Assembly (NCBI RefSeq): GCF_013373865.1
Contig: NC_050468.1
Location: 15,798,355 to 15,862,354 of the forward strand
Origin: Monomorium pharaonis
Taxonomy: Eukaryota > Arthropoda > Insecta > Hymenoptera > Formicidae
DNA: 64,000 bases
Direction: 5' to 3'
Shown here: positions 13,401 to 27,000 of the stretch, piece by piece
Position numbering within the stretch: the stretch's first letter is position 1
How the letters are laid out: each line of letters opens with the position of its first letter
Position numbers and translations under genes: made by a program
The notes under the pieces: model-generated
The model's database searches: none
Seen by the model: only the letters and a program-made list of their open reading frames with translations
What the model was told of the DNA's origin: nothing

Positions 13401-16400
13401 AAAGTTTCATTTTCGCAAAACAAATTGAAATTTTTCTACAAGCGTAAAAGTTAAATAATATTTCTAGGAATATTGTATGCGGTTTATTTATGAAAAGCAT
13501 TTTGATGTATTTATAACTTAAAAATCTTTTATAGATTAAATATATATACATGTATACAGTTTTTTTAATGTTGTACTTTTTTTCTAGATGAAAAATATTA
13601 AAAAATACGTATTCTGAGCTTTGTATTGACAGAAACAACTTACATTATATTTTAATAACTTACATTAATGTTTTTAATTAAAAACCTTTATTTATTTTTT
13701 GTTATTATTTGCTTTTTGCGTTATTATTTTAATAACGCTATGAAAGTTAAGTGATGATTGCGTGTGCGTGCACGTGTGTGTGTATGTGTGTATGTCATAA
13801 TCTTTTTATAAAATAAATCAAAATATATTCCCAATTGTATGTATTCCAATTATACAATAACAAAGCATTTTTATCGATAATGCATGTTATGACGACTAGA
13901 ACAGCTTTTGTTTCGATATCGTTGTATTTAATTTATATACAGATACTTTTTTTATTAATTACAATTTTTATTAAAACCTTTAATTAATTTTTATAACTTG
14001 TAATTAGCTATTGTAGTGGCGTACCGCTAACAAGATTTAATAATAATAATAGCAAGAGACGATTGTTCTATCTTCCGCGATAGAGCAGCAACAATCGGTG
14101 CATCCAATTAGACGGCGGGAAAGTCGTATCGTAAACGGACCCGCAAATTGAGTTAAGAGAACGACGCGACGGTGCCGGGATACCTACATGCACATCGAGA
14201 TTTCGTGGTAGACGCGGGGTTCTCTATACGGTCCGACTTTGCCGCAAGTAACGATAAGATAATACTGGCATAATGCAGCTAACGTTTAACGAGCAAGGCA
14301 TCCACATCCTCGTCTCTGCTGTTCCGAGAAGGACGCAGCGACGATGATATTATCGTCTAAAAGTACGGCGAGGGAGAAGGTGACACCAAGCGTTAACGCG
14401 CCGCGTTCACGAAAGCGTCGACACGTGGGAGCCACGGTGGCTTGCAACTACTCGTCAAACCGCGATGCGTCGCGAATTATGAATGGCGCTCTTTGATCGT
14501 GCCTTTTGAGTGTGGTGTCTTGGAACGGTGTTTAAGTACTTCGTAAACCGCCGGTTTAGTATACGCGAGTGAGTGCGCTAATTTCATGTTGTAATCTCAT
14601 AATGCATTCGCTACGTTCGTCTCTGTATTAAAGGGAGCTAAAGCGGATCGAGGAATCTATAATGAAGCGGTAGCAAGTACGAAAATTGCAGTTATTGCAA
14701 TTACAAATTGGAGAAGGACGTTTAAAAAAAAAATAATTAAATTTATATTTTATTGATATATTTAGATATAAAAGTAATAAAATTTTAAATAATGTGTTCT
14801 TGTAATTATTTTCAAAGATAATCGATATTTATTGTAGTTTATGTGCGTATACTATTCGAAATAACGATATTATGGATGCCAACATCACGTTTTTACTTTC
14901 GATTGCCTGCAAAGTTTTTTACGTGTTTATTAGAAATTGCCATAATGTCGAATAAATTACAGTTGTGCTGTCGCAATGAATGTTACCCACGTAACAAAAG
15001 TATATAAATTGTAATGTGTAATTCTATTTTTTATTTCCTTTTCTATTTTTTAAATAAATACTGTGATTATCTTTCTTTCACAGTTTGGGCAAGATAGCCC
15101 ATGACATTTCGGGGTAAGTGTTTATGTATATACATATTATTAAAAAAGACAAGAATTAAGTTGTGCACCTAATATTTTAATTTGAAATATTATACCTGCC
15201 TCCCTCCCCTCCTTTTTTTTAGTAATGACAATGAGTTAAATTGATCCTAAACTTATGTGAACATTTAATATTAAAAATAAAATTAAATATGTAATAATAT
15301 GTGGCAATAAAACTAAATATATAAAATTATAAGTTTTTTTATTATTCTATAAATGTTAAGTACATAAAAATGTATAGTCAACTGTTTTGTAATACTATGG
15401 CCATCTTTTCCCTAAAAGTTGTGAAAGATGGCCAATGTTCATGTTTCAATATTTTGATAATAAGAAATTTTCATTAAGTATTTTCTCTTTAATGTCGATA
15501 GTTTTACATACTTAAAACTTTAGTGAGGTAATATACCAAACGCTATTAAAAAATAATAAAAATAAAAGTATGTTTTTTGCATTTAAAAAAAATCACAAAA
15601 TTCAAGAATATTTTTGATAAATTCAACCTGAGTGATATTCTTTTATAACAAAAAAAATTACAAATCCAAGATAAAACTTTTGATCAAATTCAATCTAAGT
15701 AACATATATAAAAAAAAAAATTGTATTTACACAAATTAATTTTTCTACAAAAATAATGATATGTAAATATTTTGTGCCAATTAAGAATAAATACTACACA
15801 ATGAGAGTATTAATTTTTTCTCTACAAAAATAATAATATGAAGAAATATGCGCCAATCTATAAAAATAGATGTTTAATCTTTGACTGGCATGCATAGTTT
15901 GATTTTTCATTAAGCTTGTATCAGACTAGAGATTGATATTGGAATTGAATTGAAATGTAACCAATTAGGAACAAAATCAATATTCTTTAACTCTGCTTTG
16001 AATGGTCAAATTCCAATTCAATCTCAATTTTAATCTCTAGGCTGATATGGCTTTAAGATTGTCTTAAGTTTGTCTTTTGATACAATTTTGTTAACTACAA
16101 AGGTTATTTAATTATAAATTTAAGACAATCTTAAATACAAGATTAAACTATAAATATCATCCTTTAGTATTAAATTATTGATTGTTGTGCGCTGTGCGCC
16201 GATGCGAGGCTGCTGCGCGCCTGTAAAAAACAATTGTCAGGAAGCATATTAGCAAAAAATAAAGGACATAATATTGAGCTGGCAAATAAGTATTTTAATA
16301 CAAATAAATTACAATTATTACAAATAAATATTTTGATACAAATAAATATTATACTACAAAAACTTGGCGCCGCTAAACCGAATAATTTGTTTTAATACAA

Positions 16401-19400
16401 AATCGCTTTCTTATAAACTAATTTATATATTAAAATAATACGTATAACATTATATACTCATGCATAAGAGAAAGAGAAAGAGCAAGAGAAACATTTGAAC
16501 GTACGCACGCATAAAAGGCTAAGATATTAAAAATCACTTCCTTATAAACTAAGTTATATACTAAACTTATATACTTATAACCTAAACTTATATACTAAAA
16601 ACACACACACACATTCAGATGCATGCACAAAAGAAAAAAAAGAGATGGCAAATTATTCGGTTTAGTAGCGCCAAGTTTTTGTAGTAAAATATTTATTTGT
16701 GATATTTGTAATTTATTTGTATTAAAATACTTATTTGCCAGCTCAATATTATGTCCTTTATTTTTTGCTAATATGCTTTCTGACAATTGTTTTGATATTT
16801 ATAGTTTAATCTTGTATTTAAGATTTTCTGAAATAAAAAATAAATTATTACAGTTTACAATTCTATATTTTTATTATGAAAAATTATTTACTATAATAGA
16901 GAGAGATACTTTAGTTCGTACTAATAAAGCTATATCATTATTACAGACTATTTAAATTTTATAATGCCTCTTATTTAAAGATTACTGTAATACAATAATA
17001 TTTGATTATCTTTGATTACGCGCGACACAAGTAACATATCTATGCTTTTAATTAGATGCCACGTTATAACTGATGGTTTGTGTAATGATAACGGTTAAAT
17101 TAACGTTTACTGGTGGGACGTGCTTAAATCGTTTTATGATTATTGTCATTGCTGGCATGCGTCGCCGATACGAAGGACATAACCGCGCAAGTACTAGAAT
17201 TTTGATGATATTCTATTGGAGAATCAATATATGTAAACAGTCTCATTTTCATCGAGATAAAAGCCTCGTTTAATTGGATTGCACTATGCAGCTGCAAATT
17301 TGCATAGGTTAAATATTGATTATAATGCATACGCAAACAACAGGAGCAAAAAATTGTGTGCTTTTCTATCAATATTATTTCTGACGTTTTTTGTGTAATT
17401 CTGAAAATTAAACATTGTTAGCATTCTCGCAAACAAGATCGATTTAGCCAAATTGGATTTGAGAATTTGTCGCGACAATAACTTATATATTTTATTTTAC
17501 AAACGCTGATTAATTGGCTATACGATTTTGTTAGTGCAACATCAGCTATGTGATTCATGCGCGTAAGTTGACCTGCATTTTTGTGTGTTGCATTTTATTT
17601 TCTTGCTGTGCGTAATTCACGTGCAACTATTATTCGACAAAGCAGGGAGATTCCGACTTTTTTCTTGTTTTTAATTAATCTCGGTCGAAGCTCGGTTTCT
17701 ACCTGCGGTGCATGAATGCTTGCAGCAGCTTTCTTGCACATTTTTTGCACATTTTACACGCCAAGCGCGCCGTAATTTATTTAGGGCAAAGCGAGTGGAT
17801 ATTTCGTCCGGAATATGCGTGTTTTAAGCGATAACGTGTGAACGCAAGCACATTTTTGTCCGTAATATTATCTAGTATAAAATCTGAGTAAACCGACGAA
17901 CCGCGATCGATGGAATTTACCCGTTAAATTTCAGTCATGCCCGCCTGCGTTTTTGGCCCGAGGACGAGCCGGAAATCAGTTTCGTAAACAACGAAGCATA
18001 GTATAAAAAAATAGGTAACATCGGTCTGGATCGGGCCGAGATTGATGGGTTTCGCATCGGTTGCAACGACGGTTGGACTTTTATTTCTCGTGGCGCATCT
18101 ACATCGGCAGAGGTCGTCGTTCCGACGTTTCCGTTTATATTTTCGCGTTCCGATAAAAATAGCGAGACGCCACGGTGCGAATTAAAAGGCAAGATTAATG
18201 GTTGTATACAGTATCATCGGGAAGATTTAAATACCTGCGCAAAAAATATCGATTAATGCGAAAAATAATTAATTGGAAAAAATATTGCAAAAACATCTTA
18301 TTTAGCAAGCTGTAAAGAGAAGCGATCATTTATGTGTATAAAAAGGGAATTTTACCTTTACCAATCATTTAAAGTTTTGGTTTCAAACCGTATTTTAAAA
18401 ACTATTTAACCTTTTACTTATCTTTTTCTCCAATGCCTTGGAAATCTTTTGAGCCTTTATGTTGTTTGAGAGACCATAAAATCCATCGGCAAGGTGTATT
18501 TACGGCTAAAGGCTCTCTCTTTATACGCGATTGTCTGGAACAATTTCGCTCTCCGTGTTTAATCTCGCAACTCGTTTGCATTCATGCAGCACTCGGCCAG
18601 GTGATGCTGTACGTCGACGGCATGAACGGAGTGATGGAACATGGGCAGACCGTGGAATGGTTGTATACGTTAATTGCTAGTCGTTTTCGGCTGGTGGTGA
18701 AGACGGCGTTGAAACTACTGCTCGTGTTTGTGGAATACGTGGAAACAAACAGTCTGCTGTTGGTCAGGGCTGTAAGGGCGGTCGATCTGGCTAGGGGCGT
18801 GGTACCGTGGATTAACGTTATGAAACTCCTGAAGGATTATGATGCCGCCGACACGGAGTTGCTTATATACGCAACGACTTTGATCAACAAGTGTTTGAAC
18901 GGTATTCCCGATCAAGATACATACTACGATCAAGTGGACTGCCTCGAGGAACAGGGTATGGAGGGCGTCGTTCAGAGGTACATGTCGAAACAGGGTACAG
19001 ATCTCGACTTGCTTAGACAGTTTCAAATCTACGAAGCGGTGCTGCATCACGAAGATGGCGACCGGGGTTCGCCTATACGCCAATTGGATGACAATATAAG
19101 GCAAGTGTTACAGTTTGGGATTCAATGTAATACGATTTAATATAACTTCTCTTCTATTAATATAACTTCGATCTCAAATTAATTAACATTAATTTTTTTG
19201 GATAATGTAAAAATATGTAATTTAGAAGAAAGGGCCATATATTGACAAACATTCTATCTTTTAGCTTTATTTTATCTGATTAAATATTTCTGATTGATTG
19301 TGTAGGAAAACTTTACGAAACCGGAAGTCTCTAGTGGATTCTCACGAACGACGAAAGTCTCGAAGGCATTCGACGGGTAATTCACCTCTATCGATGTCTT

Positions 19401-21087
19401 TGAATGCACGACTGAGTCCACGGTTAAATCATTCTCTAGGTGTGAGCACACTGAATAATACCTTAAACTCAAACCTGCCAGATGATGATGATGAATCAAG
19501 TAGTTCTCAAAGTTCGCAGAGTCATCTGGGCGAAGTTCAACTCAACGGCAGTTACAAAGAGAATAAAGGTAATCATCTGATTTTTCTTTTGGCACTTGGT
19601 TTTTATTTAAGAAATTGAAACAAATGTCCTAAATGATTCGTCAGCAGTTTGATTGCATTGATGAGTATTTGAATACTTACAGATAAAATTCTCATGTTGA
19701 CAAATTATTTATCGAGATTGTACAATCGCTTTCTTGCACATTAACATTTCATTGAAGACGTAATATACAATCAACACAAATGCTTTATCAAATCTTTAAA
19801 GCGTTATACAAAGACTGTGTCACATGACGCGATTGAATATATTGCGATTTACATTATAAAATGCATATATAATCCATTAATATGTTTGAGTTTTGAAAAA
19901 TTATTTATGTGTTCATCACCATTTTTTATTTTTATACAAGATGACTGATGAAAGCAAATTAATTTACATTTTTTTTAATTTGCGAAAAAATTGTAAGAAA
20001 TATTTTATTTGTAATAAATTAAATTGTACTCCATGTAAAGCGCAGAGATGTACGTAAATGATTTGCTTTAATGGAGGAAACATTGTTTTATGTTTCAGTA
20101 GATGTTGGTGTTACTCCAGCGTTGAGACGACGAAGAGAACGCGCGGAAAGACAGAGGAGCTTCATTAGAGAGCAACAAGAGGTTACTGCAAATTTGAGAG
20201 CTTCGCTTGGTCATACTGATGATCAGGAAAGTGAGTATTTAGAAATCATTTCAAATGCTTTATATAAGTATTTTTTGTCATTCTACTCTTAATTTATTTT
20301 ATTTTTACTTATTGATTATTACTAATAATATGATTTTCGTTGAATAGAAACTGTTCTATTATTTAATTGCACTCTTTATACATTTATTCACAGATTAAAC
20401 GGATTAAAAATAGATATTAGAACGTGTCTGCAGTTTTTCAGAAATATTAGCTTTTTAAATAAAGTTTTTTTCTTGAAATAGACGGATTTAATAAAATATA
20501 TCATTTATGATCTTTTATTATTCGCATTTTTATTTGAAACAACGTGCACGAGAAGATATTCTATGTTACAATAAATACTTTTAATTTTCTGCTATTAAAG
20601 GTCAATTCGCAACAAATAGTCTGCGATATACAAACGGTACCTCTTATGAGAGGAACGCTGATTCTCCTTCGAACAAGTTGTCCAGAACGAACAGCAGAAA
20701 AGACTTGACGCCCTTGATGAATGCCGCGAACAAGCTCGACTCGGAGGAGAAGAAGCCATGGTACGGCAAAAGTCCCAACGAAGGTGTCGAGTACAACGAG
20801 AGTAATCACGCCGACGAAGACGAGGATCGTCGAGTGGTTCTACAGCTTAAGAGAGAAGGAACCGTCAAGGATCTCACTCAGAAGTTGGCAGCACAAAATC
20901 TTATACCTAGCAGCCCTGTGGAGGAGAAAGTTTCCAGGTAATTTTGGGAAAAGCGCAACCTTTATTTCAAATGCATACCGCTCGGTTGATTTAATTTTCT
21001 TCATCTTACTTCTATATCTTTATATTTAATAATAATCTATTAATAATTTTATAACATTTATAAAGTTTTTTTAGACTTTTTTTTCTT

Positions 21088-21127
<40 letters not shown>

Positions 21128-23316
21128 CTCTCTCCCCCTCTGTCTTCTACTGTCTCTACAAACTCATCTTTATTATACGAAAAAACATTTAAAATAATTA
21201 GATTCTTAAAATATGACTAATAAGAAAGAGATTAGTAAAAAATTAAACATAATAAGCAAATATAAATCCTCTTTATTAATATATAAATTGTCTTCGCAAA
21301 CAAATACATTGATATTCCAAAATTACATAATTAATTGTTAGCAGTGTTAGTGTTTTCCGAACAAAACTCTTGGAAATTTTAGAAAAAACAATTTTTCTCA
21401 GTTTTTCCTTTTTTCTTTTAAAATAATATTACCGTTATTCTTTTCTATATCAATGGTTTTAGATTTCTTTCACATTTAGAGATTTAATGAATAATTATTA
21501 TAAACATTAAAAACATTAGTTAACGGATATTTAATTGTTAACAATTTAATTATCTATATTTTATTAAAAAAGTTTTCTTATTAAACGTGAAAAATTAATT
21601 TTAAAAATTAATTTTTGGCAAGTAAAAATAGAAAATAGCATAGAATAGTGCGAAATATTAACAGCAATGATACTGGAAAGCTGGAAAAGTCGTATGAACT
21701 TTATATCTTAGTTGGAAATTTTACCAAGTTAATTTTATAGGATATTGCAAGAGTAGAACGTTTTACATAAAAGTTCTACTTCTTCGCCAGATGCAAAACT
21801 TTCAACAAATCGATAAAGAATCTTATCTTTTTAGTTTTGTTATAAAATAATTTTTGAAAGTTTTTTAAGATAAACCACTGATACATGATATTATGACAAA
21901 ATACATACTATGTATTTTGATAATGAGAACTTAAATTAAATTATCACAGATAAAATTGGTATCTGTGTTTCTGAAAATGAAATTATACAACAATACACAC
22001 GCTACATATACATTTAATTTCAATAATTTCCATTTTTGATGTAATAAATACATAAAAGTTTATATTGTCAGAACTGTCTTATGCAATTAAATACAGAAAT
22101 TATTTCCGTGTTTAACATTAAAATTTAAAGCGATAATTATTGGCTTTAATTCTTGTTTATAACAATTAACATAATTAAAGTAATTTATTAATTTAACAAT
22201 ATGACAATTAAATCGCAAAATAAATACATTATTAATGTTATTTGTCATATCTTGACAATTTGTTTAAATATTTTTCACTTTTTTTCTTATATTATAACAT
22301 GTACTTCTGTTAACATTTGTTATATAAAATGTATCATTTTTACCATTTTTATGTTTAGGATAGGAGATATGAGTGGGCTGATCTCAAAAGCAAAGGAAGG
22401 TCTAGCGAAGTCGAAGTCAAAGGCGGATGTACTGAAGTCGCCAACTGGTGATAATTTGCCCAAGTTGCAGGAAACTAAGAAGTCTGAAAATGAGCTACAC
22501 TGGGAGGAATTGGTAAAGAAATTGAAGAGACCACTGGCGCTTTGCGACTTGGACTTCACTGATCTGAATTCCGAGGATGAGATCGACGTGTTAGGATCTG
22601 TTAACGTGACGAATGGAGTGCCACCTCCACCACCACCGATGGCACCATCAAATGGAGACGCTTTAGCACCTCCGCCACCGCCACTGGGAGCGAGATTGCC
22701 GCCACCTCTTCCTCAGGGTCCGCCGCCGCCATTTGGTGTCAGCTTGAAGATGATGAGGCCACTGCCATTAGCTAATGAGACCAGCAACACGCCGAAGAGC
22801 CCGCCATCATTGCTTGCGAAGAAAAGTAAGAAGACGGTGAAGCTGTTCTGGAAGGAAGTACGGGATGATCCCAACATTCTTGCACGGCTCGATAAACACA
22901 AGATGATCTGGGACGAACTGATGCCCGTGGCCGTTGACACACAGAAGCTCGAACATCTTTTCGAAAGTCGTGCTAAGGATCTCATCACCAAGGTGAGTGG
23001 TTTCCACGTACGATTTATTTTACGCAGATTGTATCGTTTTTGCTATACAAGTGCAACGAACCGCGAGTTTCGCCGTTCCGAGCGGACGGTTGAAGGGAAT
23101 GGCATAAAGAGTGATGCTCGTTTAAACGAGATCTACTCTTGGTTGCCTTTTGTGTACATTGTAGTTTTGTACGATATTTTCCAAAATTTTTAATGAGATG
23201 GAAATAGAAGTTACACATTTTATTACATTTTTTTTTTTTCTTTAAGTGAGCTTATCGTGCAAATAATAATAGTAATATTGGGCAGGTAGATTAATTAGAA
23301 TTTCTTTAAAAAAAAG

Positions 23317-23357
<41 letters not shown>

Positions 23358-24023
23358 AAGAAAAATTAGAAAATTATCATTATTTATAGTTTTTAATTTT
23401 TTTTACTTAGTTACGCATTAATTTACACACAGTCACTTTTTGATCTGTTAATTTTGCACAAAAAAAACGAATATTCACTTTTGATTTATGCAAGATTGTC
23501 ACAAGAACCCTTTCACAGAACTAAAATTCCTATATACACAAAGCATACATCCCTATACTTATACCTATACCTATATCTATACCTATAATCTTATGTACAT
23601 AAACGCCATTGTGTGTGTTGATCCAACGAGATGAGGCTGTAACGCGTTTAAAGGGGATGACATCTTTCTGTTGCATCTGCTTGATGCTTAATGCTTATTA
23701 TTTTAATAGTAATGCACAAAATAAGAAGTAAACGTTTACTTATAATTACCAATGTATAAAATTATTAATTAATATATTTACATGATAAAAAAATTCAAAA
23801 ATTTTTTGCCAATGTAAATTTTTTATTAAATTAATATTTCCATAATATATACTTTGTATATTATGTAAAATGTAAAACTTTCTGATTATATCTGCTTTAC
23901 AGAAAGACGACTAAATTTTCGACTCAATTATTTATAATTTTTTATCTTTTTACTATAAAAACTAAAAGAAGGCAGTTAATTAAAATTATTATTTTTGGAT
24001 GTAAATAATTTTGGAGTTATAAA

Positions 24024-24078
<55 letters not shown>

Positions 24079-27000
24079 AATAAGAATATAAATAAATACA
24101 ATCAATTTTTGCAACGTTTTTTTATTTAAAATTATATTTATAAAATTTTTTAAATAAATAATTTAACCTTGTTATATTTGTATATTTTTATTTATGTGTG
24201 GTTTTAATTTAACTACATTTTTTAATACATTAGATTTTACTTAAATTGCAAAATGTTTAATTATTTATAACAATTTTATATAAAAAAATATTGATAAAAT
24301 ATCTATAGTAAAGGATTTAACAGTATATGTTCTTTGTATATATAAATTACAAAACGGTTTTACATGTACGTACACATGCGCATCAGAAAAATACAAAAAA
24401 TTCTCACTGGCATTGTACCGAAGCTTTGCAATCGAGTAGAGAATATCGTCGTTAATTACCGCAGTAATTACACAGCGCGGATATATTGGTTTCCTCTTAC
24501 CTGTGTATTTCGCGTCTGTGCTCAACTAAATCGTAAAAGCAAGAAGTACTGTACAGCAGAGCGACTGCGACTGGGTTGCGTATTTTTCGAGCGTTACTGA
24601 AAGCTGCCGCATTATTTCTCCGTTCCGGTTGTTTCCGACACCGGCTCTTTCTCGCCCTTTGAACCCGCTTAGCACACCGATAATTACCGTCAATCTACGA
24701 TTATAAAAACAATGAAAAAATGGCTGCAAATCTTGAATCCATTGGCAATGAAACAAGGGTGTAAGCGGAGCAAGATATAAAAGGGAATCTTGCCTTCGAC
24801 AAATAATGACATTTTACACAGTTGCTTGCACTTGTTCCATAACGTCGTAAATCAAACTATGAATGCCGCATGTTGCAAACTAATAGGAAATAAAGTTAGA
24901 AAAATTGGTGCATTCTGTGTACCATAAGGAGTTGTAGTCATTTATACAGAAAGCCGGAGTTCAATTTTTTAAATTAATGATGTAAAATTAATAATAATAA
25001 CAATAAGGATTATTAATTAGATAATTAATTAATAAAGGATAAGGGGCTTTCTTTTAGTAAAAATCTGTAAAATTTTAATTACGTTTAGGGATTGATGATT
25101 ATCAATGTTTAAACTATCAATGTTTGACATTTTTATCCGTCACATTAAATCCGTCATTTTGAATTTCAAACATTTGATAACAAATTTATAAAGTTTAAAA
25201 TTAAAATGATGATGCGATATGGCGTTGCTCGTTTTTTTATTGAATTTGTTATATTTGATTTTAAAGGTTTCTCTTCTATTTATCCGTTATTTATTTCTTA
25301 TTATTTATTACAATCTTTTTATAAAGATTTTTTGCTATTTAGAATAATTTTTTGAAGAATGTTTTTAAAATTTATGATCCATTGGATATAGTAAAACAGT
25401 GACTAGCAATATACATTACAATTAAGTATATGTTTTAATTTAGTTTTTACATGTCCTTTCTTACACAGAAATATAAATTTAAATATTATATTTATATATT
25501 ATATTTATAATACTACACTGAAAAAAAAATGTGGTTGAATTAACTGGAATGTGAACTAACAGTTCGGATCTAGTTGAACCTATCAGATTTCTAATTAATT
25601 TAACAAAAATTCTTGTTGAATTAATTGGAAATCTGGTAAGATGAACTAGAAATCTGAACCGTTAGTTCAATTCCAGTTAATTCAACAAGACTCTTTTTTT
25701 CAGTGTATATATCTTATTTTTATATAATATGATTTAATTTCTATTTTCTTACATTTTTTAAAATCTAGAAACAACAAGTTAAATATTTATATTTTTATAT
25801 GTTTACAGTAATTATATTTAACATATTTATAGTTTTTCTACACAAAATATAGTATTAAAATTTTGTATTACCATTTATGAATACATATGGTTTTATATTA
25901 TTTCTTCATATTATTTTTCTCGATAATGTATTTATGTGTCAACTATTTATATTCGTAAAGAAAGATGTGACATAAGAGACTTAAGTAAACTTTTATTCAT
26001 ATTAATTTTTACTTAGTTTTGTGCTCGGCCATGTGTGTAATTATTAAATAAGCGCTATAACATAGGCTAATTTAGTAATGTGGTTAACCATATCGCGTGA
26101 GAATAATGAGTATGATAACGATCGTGAATAATGATTATGATGATGGTCGATTAGTAGTAAGGGTGGTGATAATGATTTACTGCAATACGACTAATTTTTT
26201 TCTTGTATTCTTGGCAATGTTGTTGGTGCTCGCACGAAAAAATAAATGAACGAAATGGCATGCTGGAATTTTACAGGAGGTGAGTCTTAATTCTTTAACT
26301 TTCGACGTGATTTTGTTGATCGTTAATATAAATGCATGCGTTCCGAGTACATTTTCTTACGAGTGCTGGTACGCGATTGAACTCATATCAATAATAATAC
26401 ACTAATTAATAAAAACTTTGCAGAAAGTATTTCTTTCTTCAAGGTGACTGTTATACTTTGTAAATCATTGTTGCAAACCTTTTTGCGTTTGTTAATGTAT
26501 GAATATTTTTTAGCATAATTGATTAATTTATTAGGGATAATAAGTAAGGGATTATTTAAATGAGCTATTAAAGTATTTTGTCAAAAATTGAAATAAATTA
26601 CGGATTCTATGTTAAATTGCTTTAGTCCGTATTTTCTAACTCTTATTAAAATGATTTGTACAAAAAGTTACATACGCAAATGATACTAAAGTAACAAGGT
26701 TTTAGTTTGATCTAATATTTATTTCACTCAATATTTTATGCATTTTCTTTGAAATATTATTTTAAATTATTTATTTAATTACATAATATATAATATATTT
26801 TTTAATATTTCTATTTTATTTAAATTTATTTTACATAAACATAAACATTTGCATTTTACATAAACATAGTTTATTTGTATTATGTGAATATATTTTTTAT
26901 AATAAATGAGAGAGGGTTCAGAATTTATAAAGGATAGTTTTATAATATTTTGTCGTGAATTATTTTGTTTATTAAACATTGCTAACTGTGAACTATCATC

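Larger units (their letters stand above)
13280..18589 (+). other. Fhod intron c-d (5.3 kb)
   Basis: Contains a loose GT tract at 13761-13795, GC-richer islands at 14030-14660 and 17540-18230, and a cluster of inverted repeats between 15912 and 16825. The rest is AT-rich with nothing recognised. Confidence 0.8.

Noticed and set aside
15084..15113. 30-nt block between a good acceptor and GTAAG donor in the intron before exon d
   Set aside because: In the phase left by exon c it contains TAG, so it could only be a poison exon; no other support.
18433..18589. In-frame open extension before exon d, starting with ATG
   Set aside because: The split Ala codon and FHOD homology begin exactly at the acceptor 18588-18589; the upstream residues have no FHOD similarity. 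An internal start cannot be fully excluded without RNA data.
22201..22358. Open extension before exon h, hydrophobic and Ile/Cys-rich
   Set aside because: Translation of AT-rich intron; it ends at a clear acceptor, and exon g joins exon h in frame.
22993..23193. Open frame continuing past exon h
   Set aside because: Starts at a GTGAGT donor; the real FH2 sequence continues at 27342.
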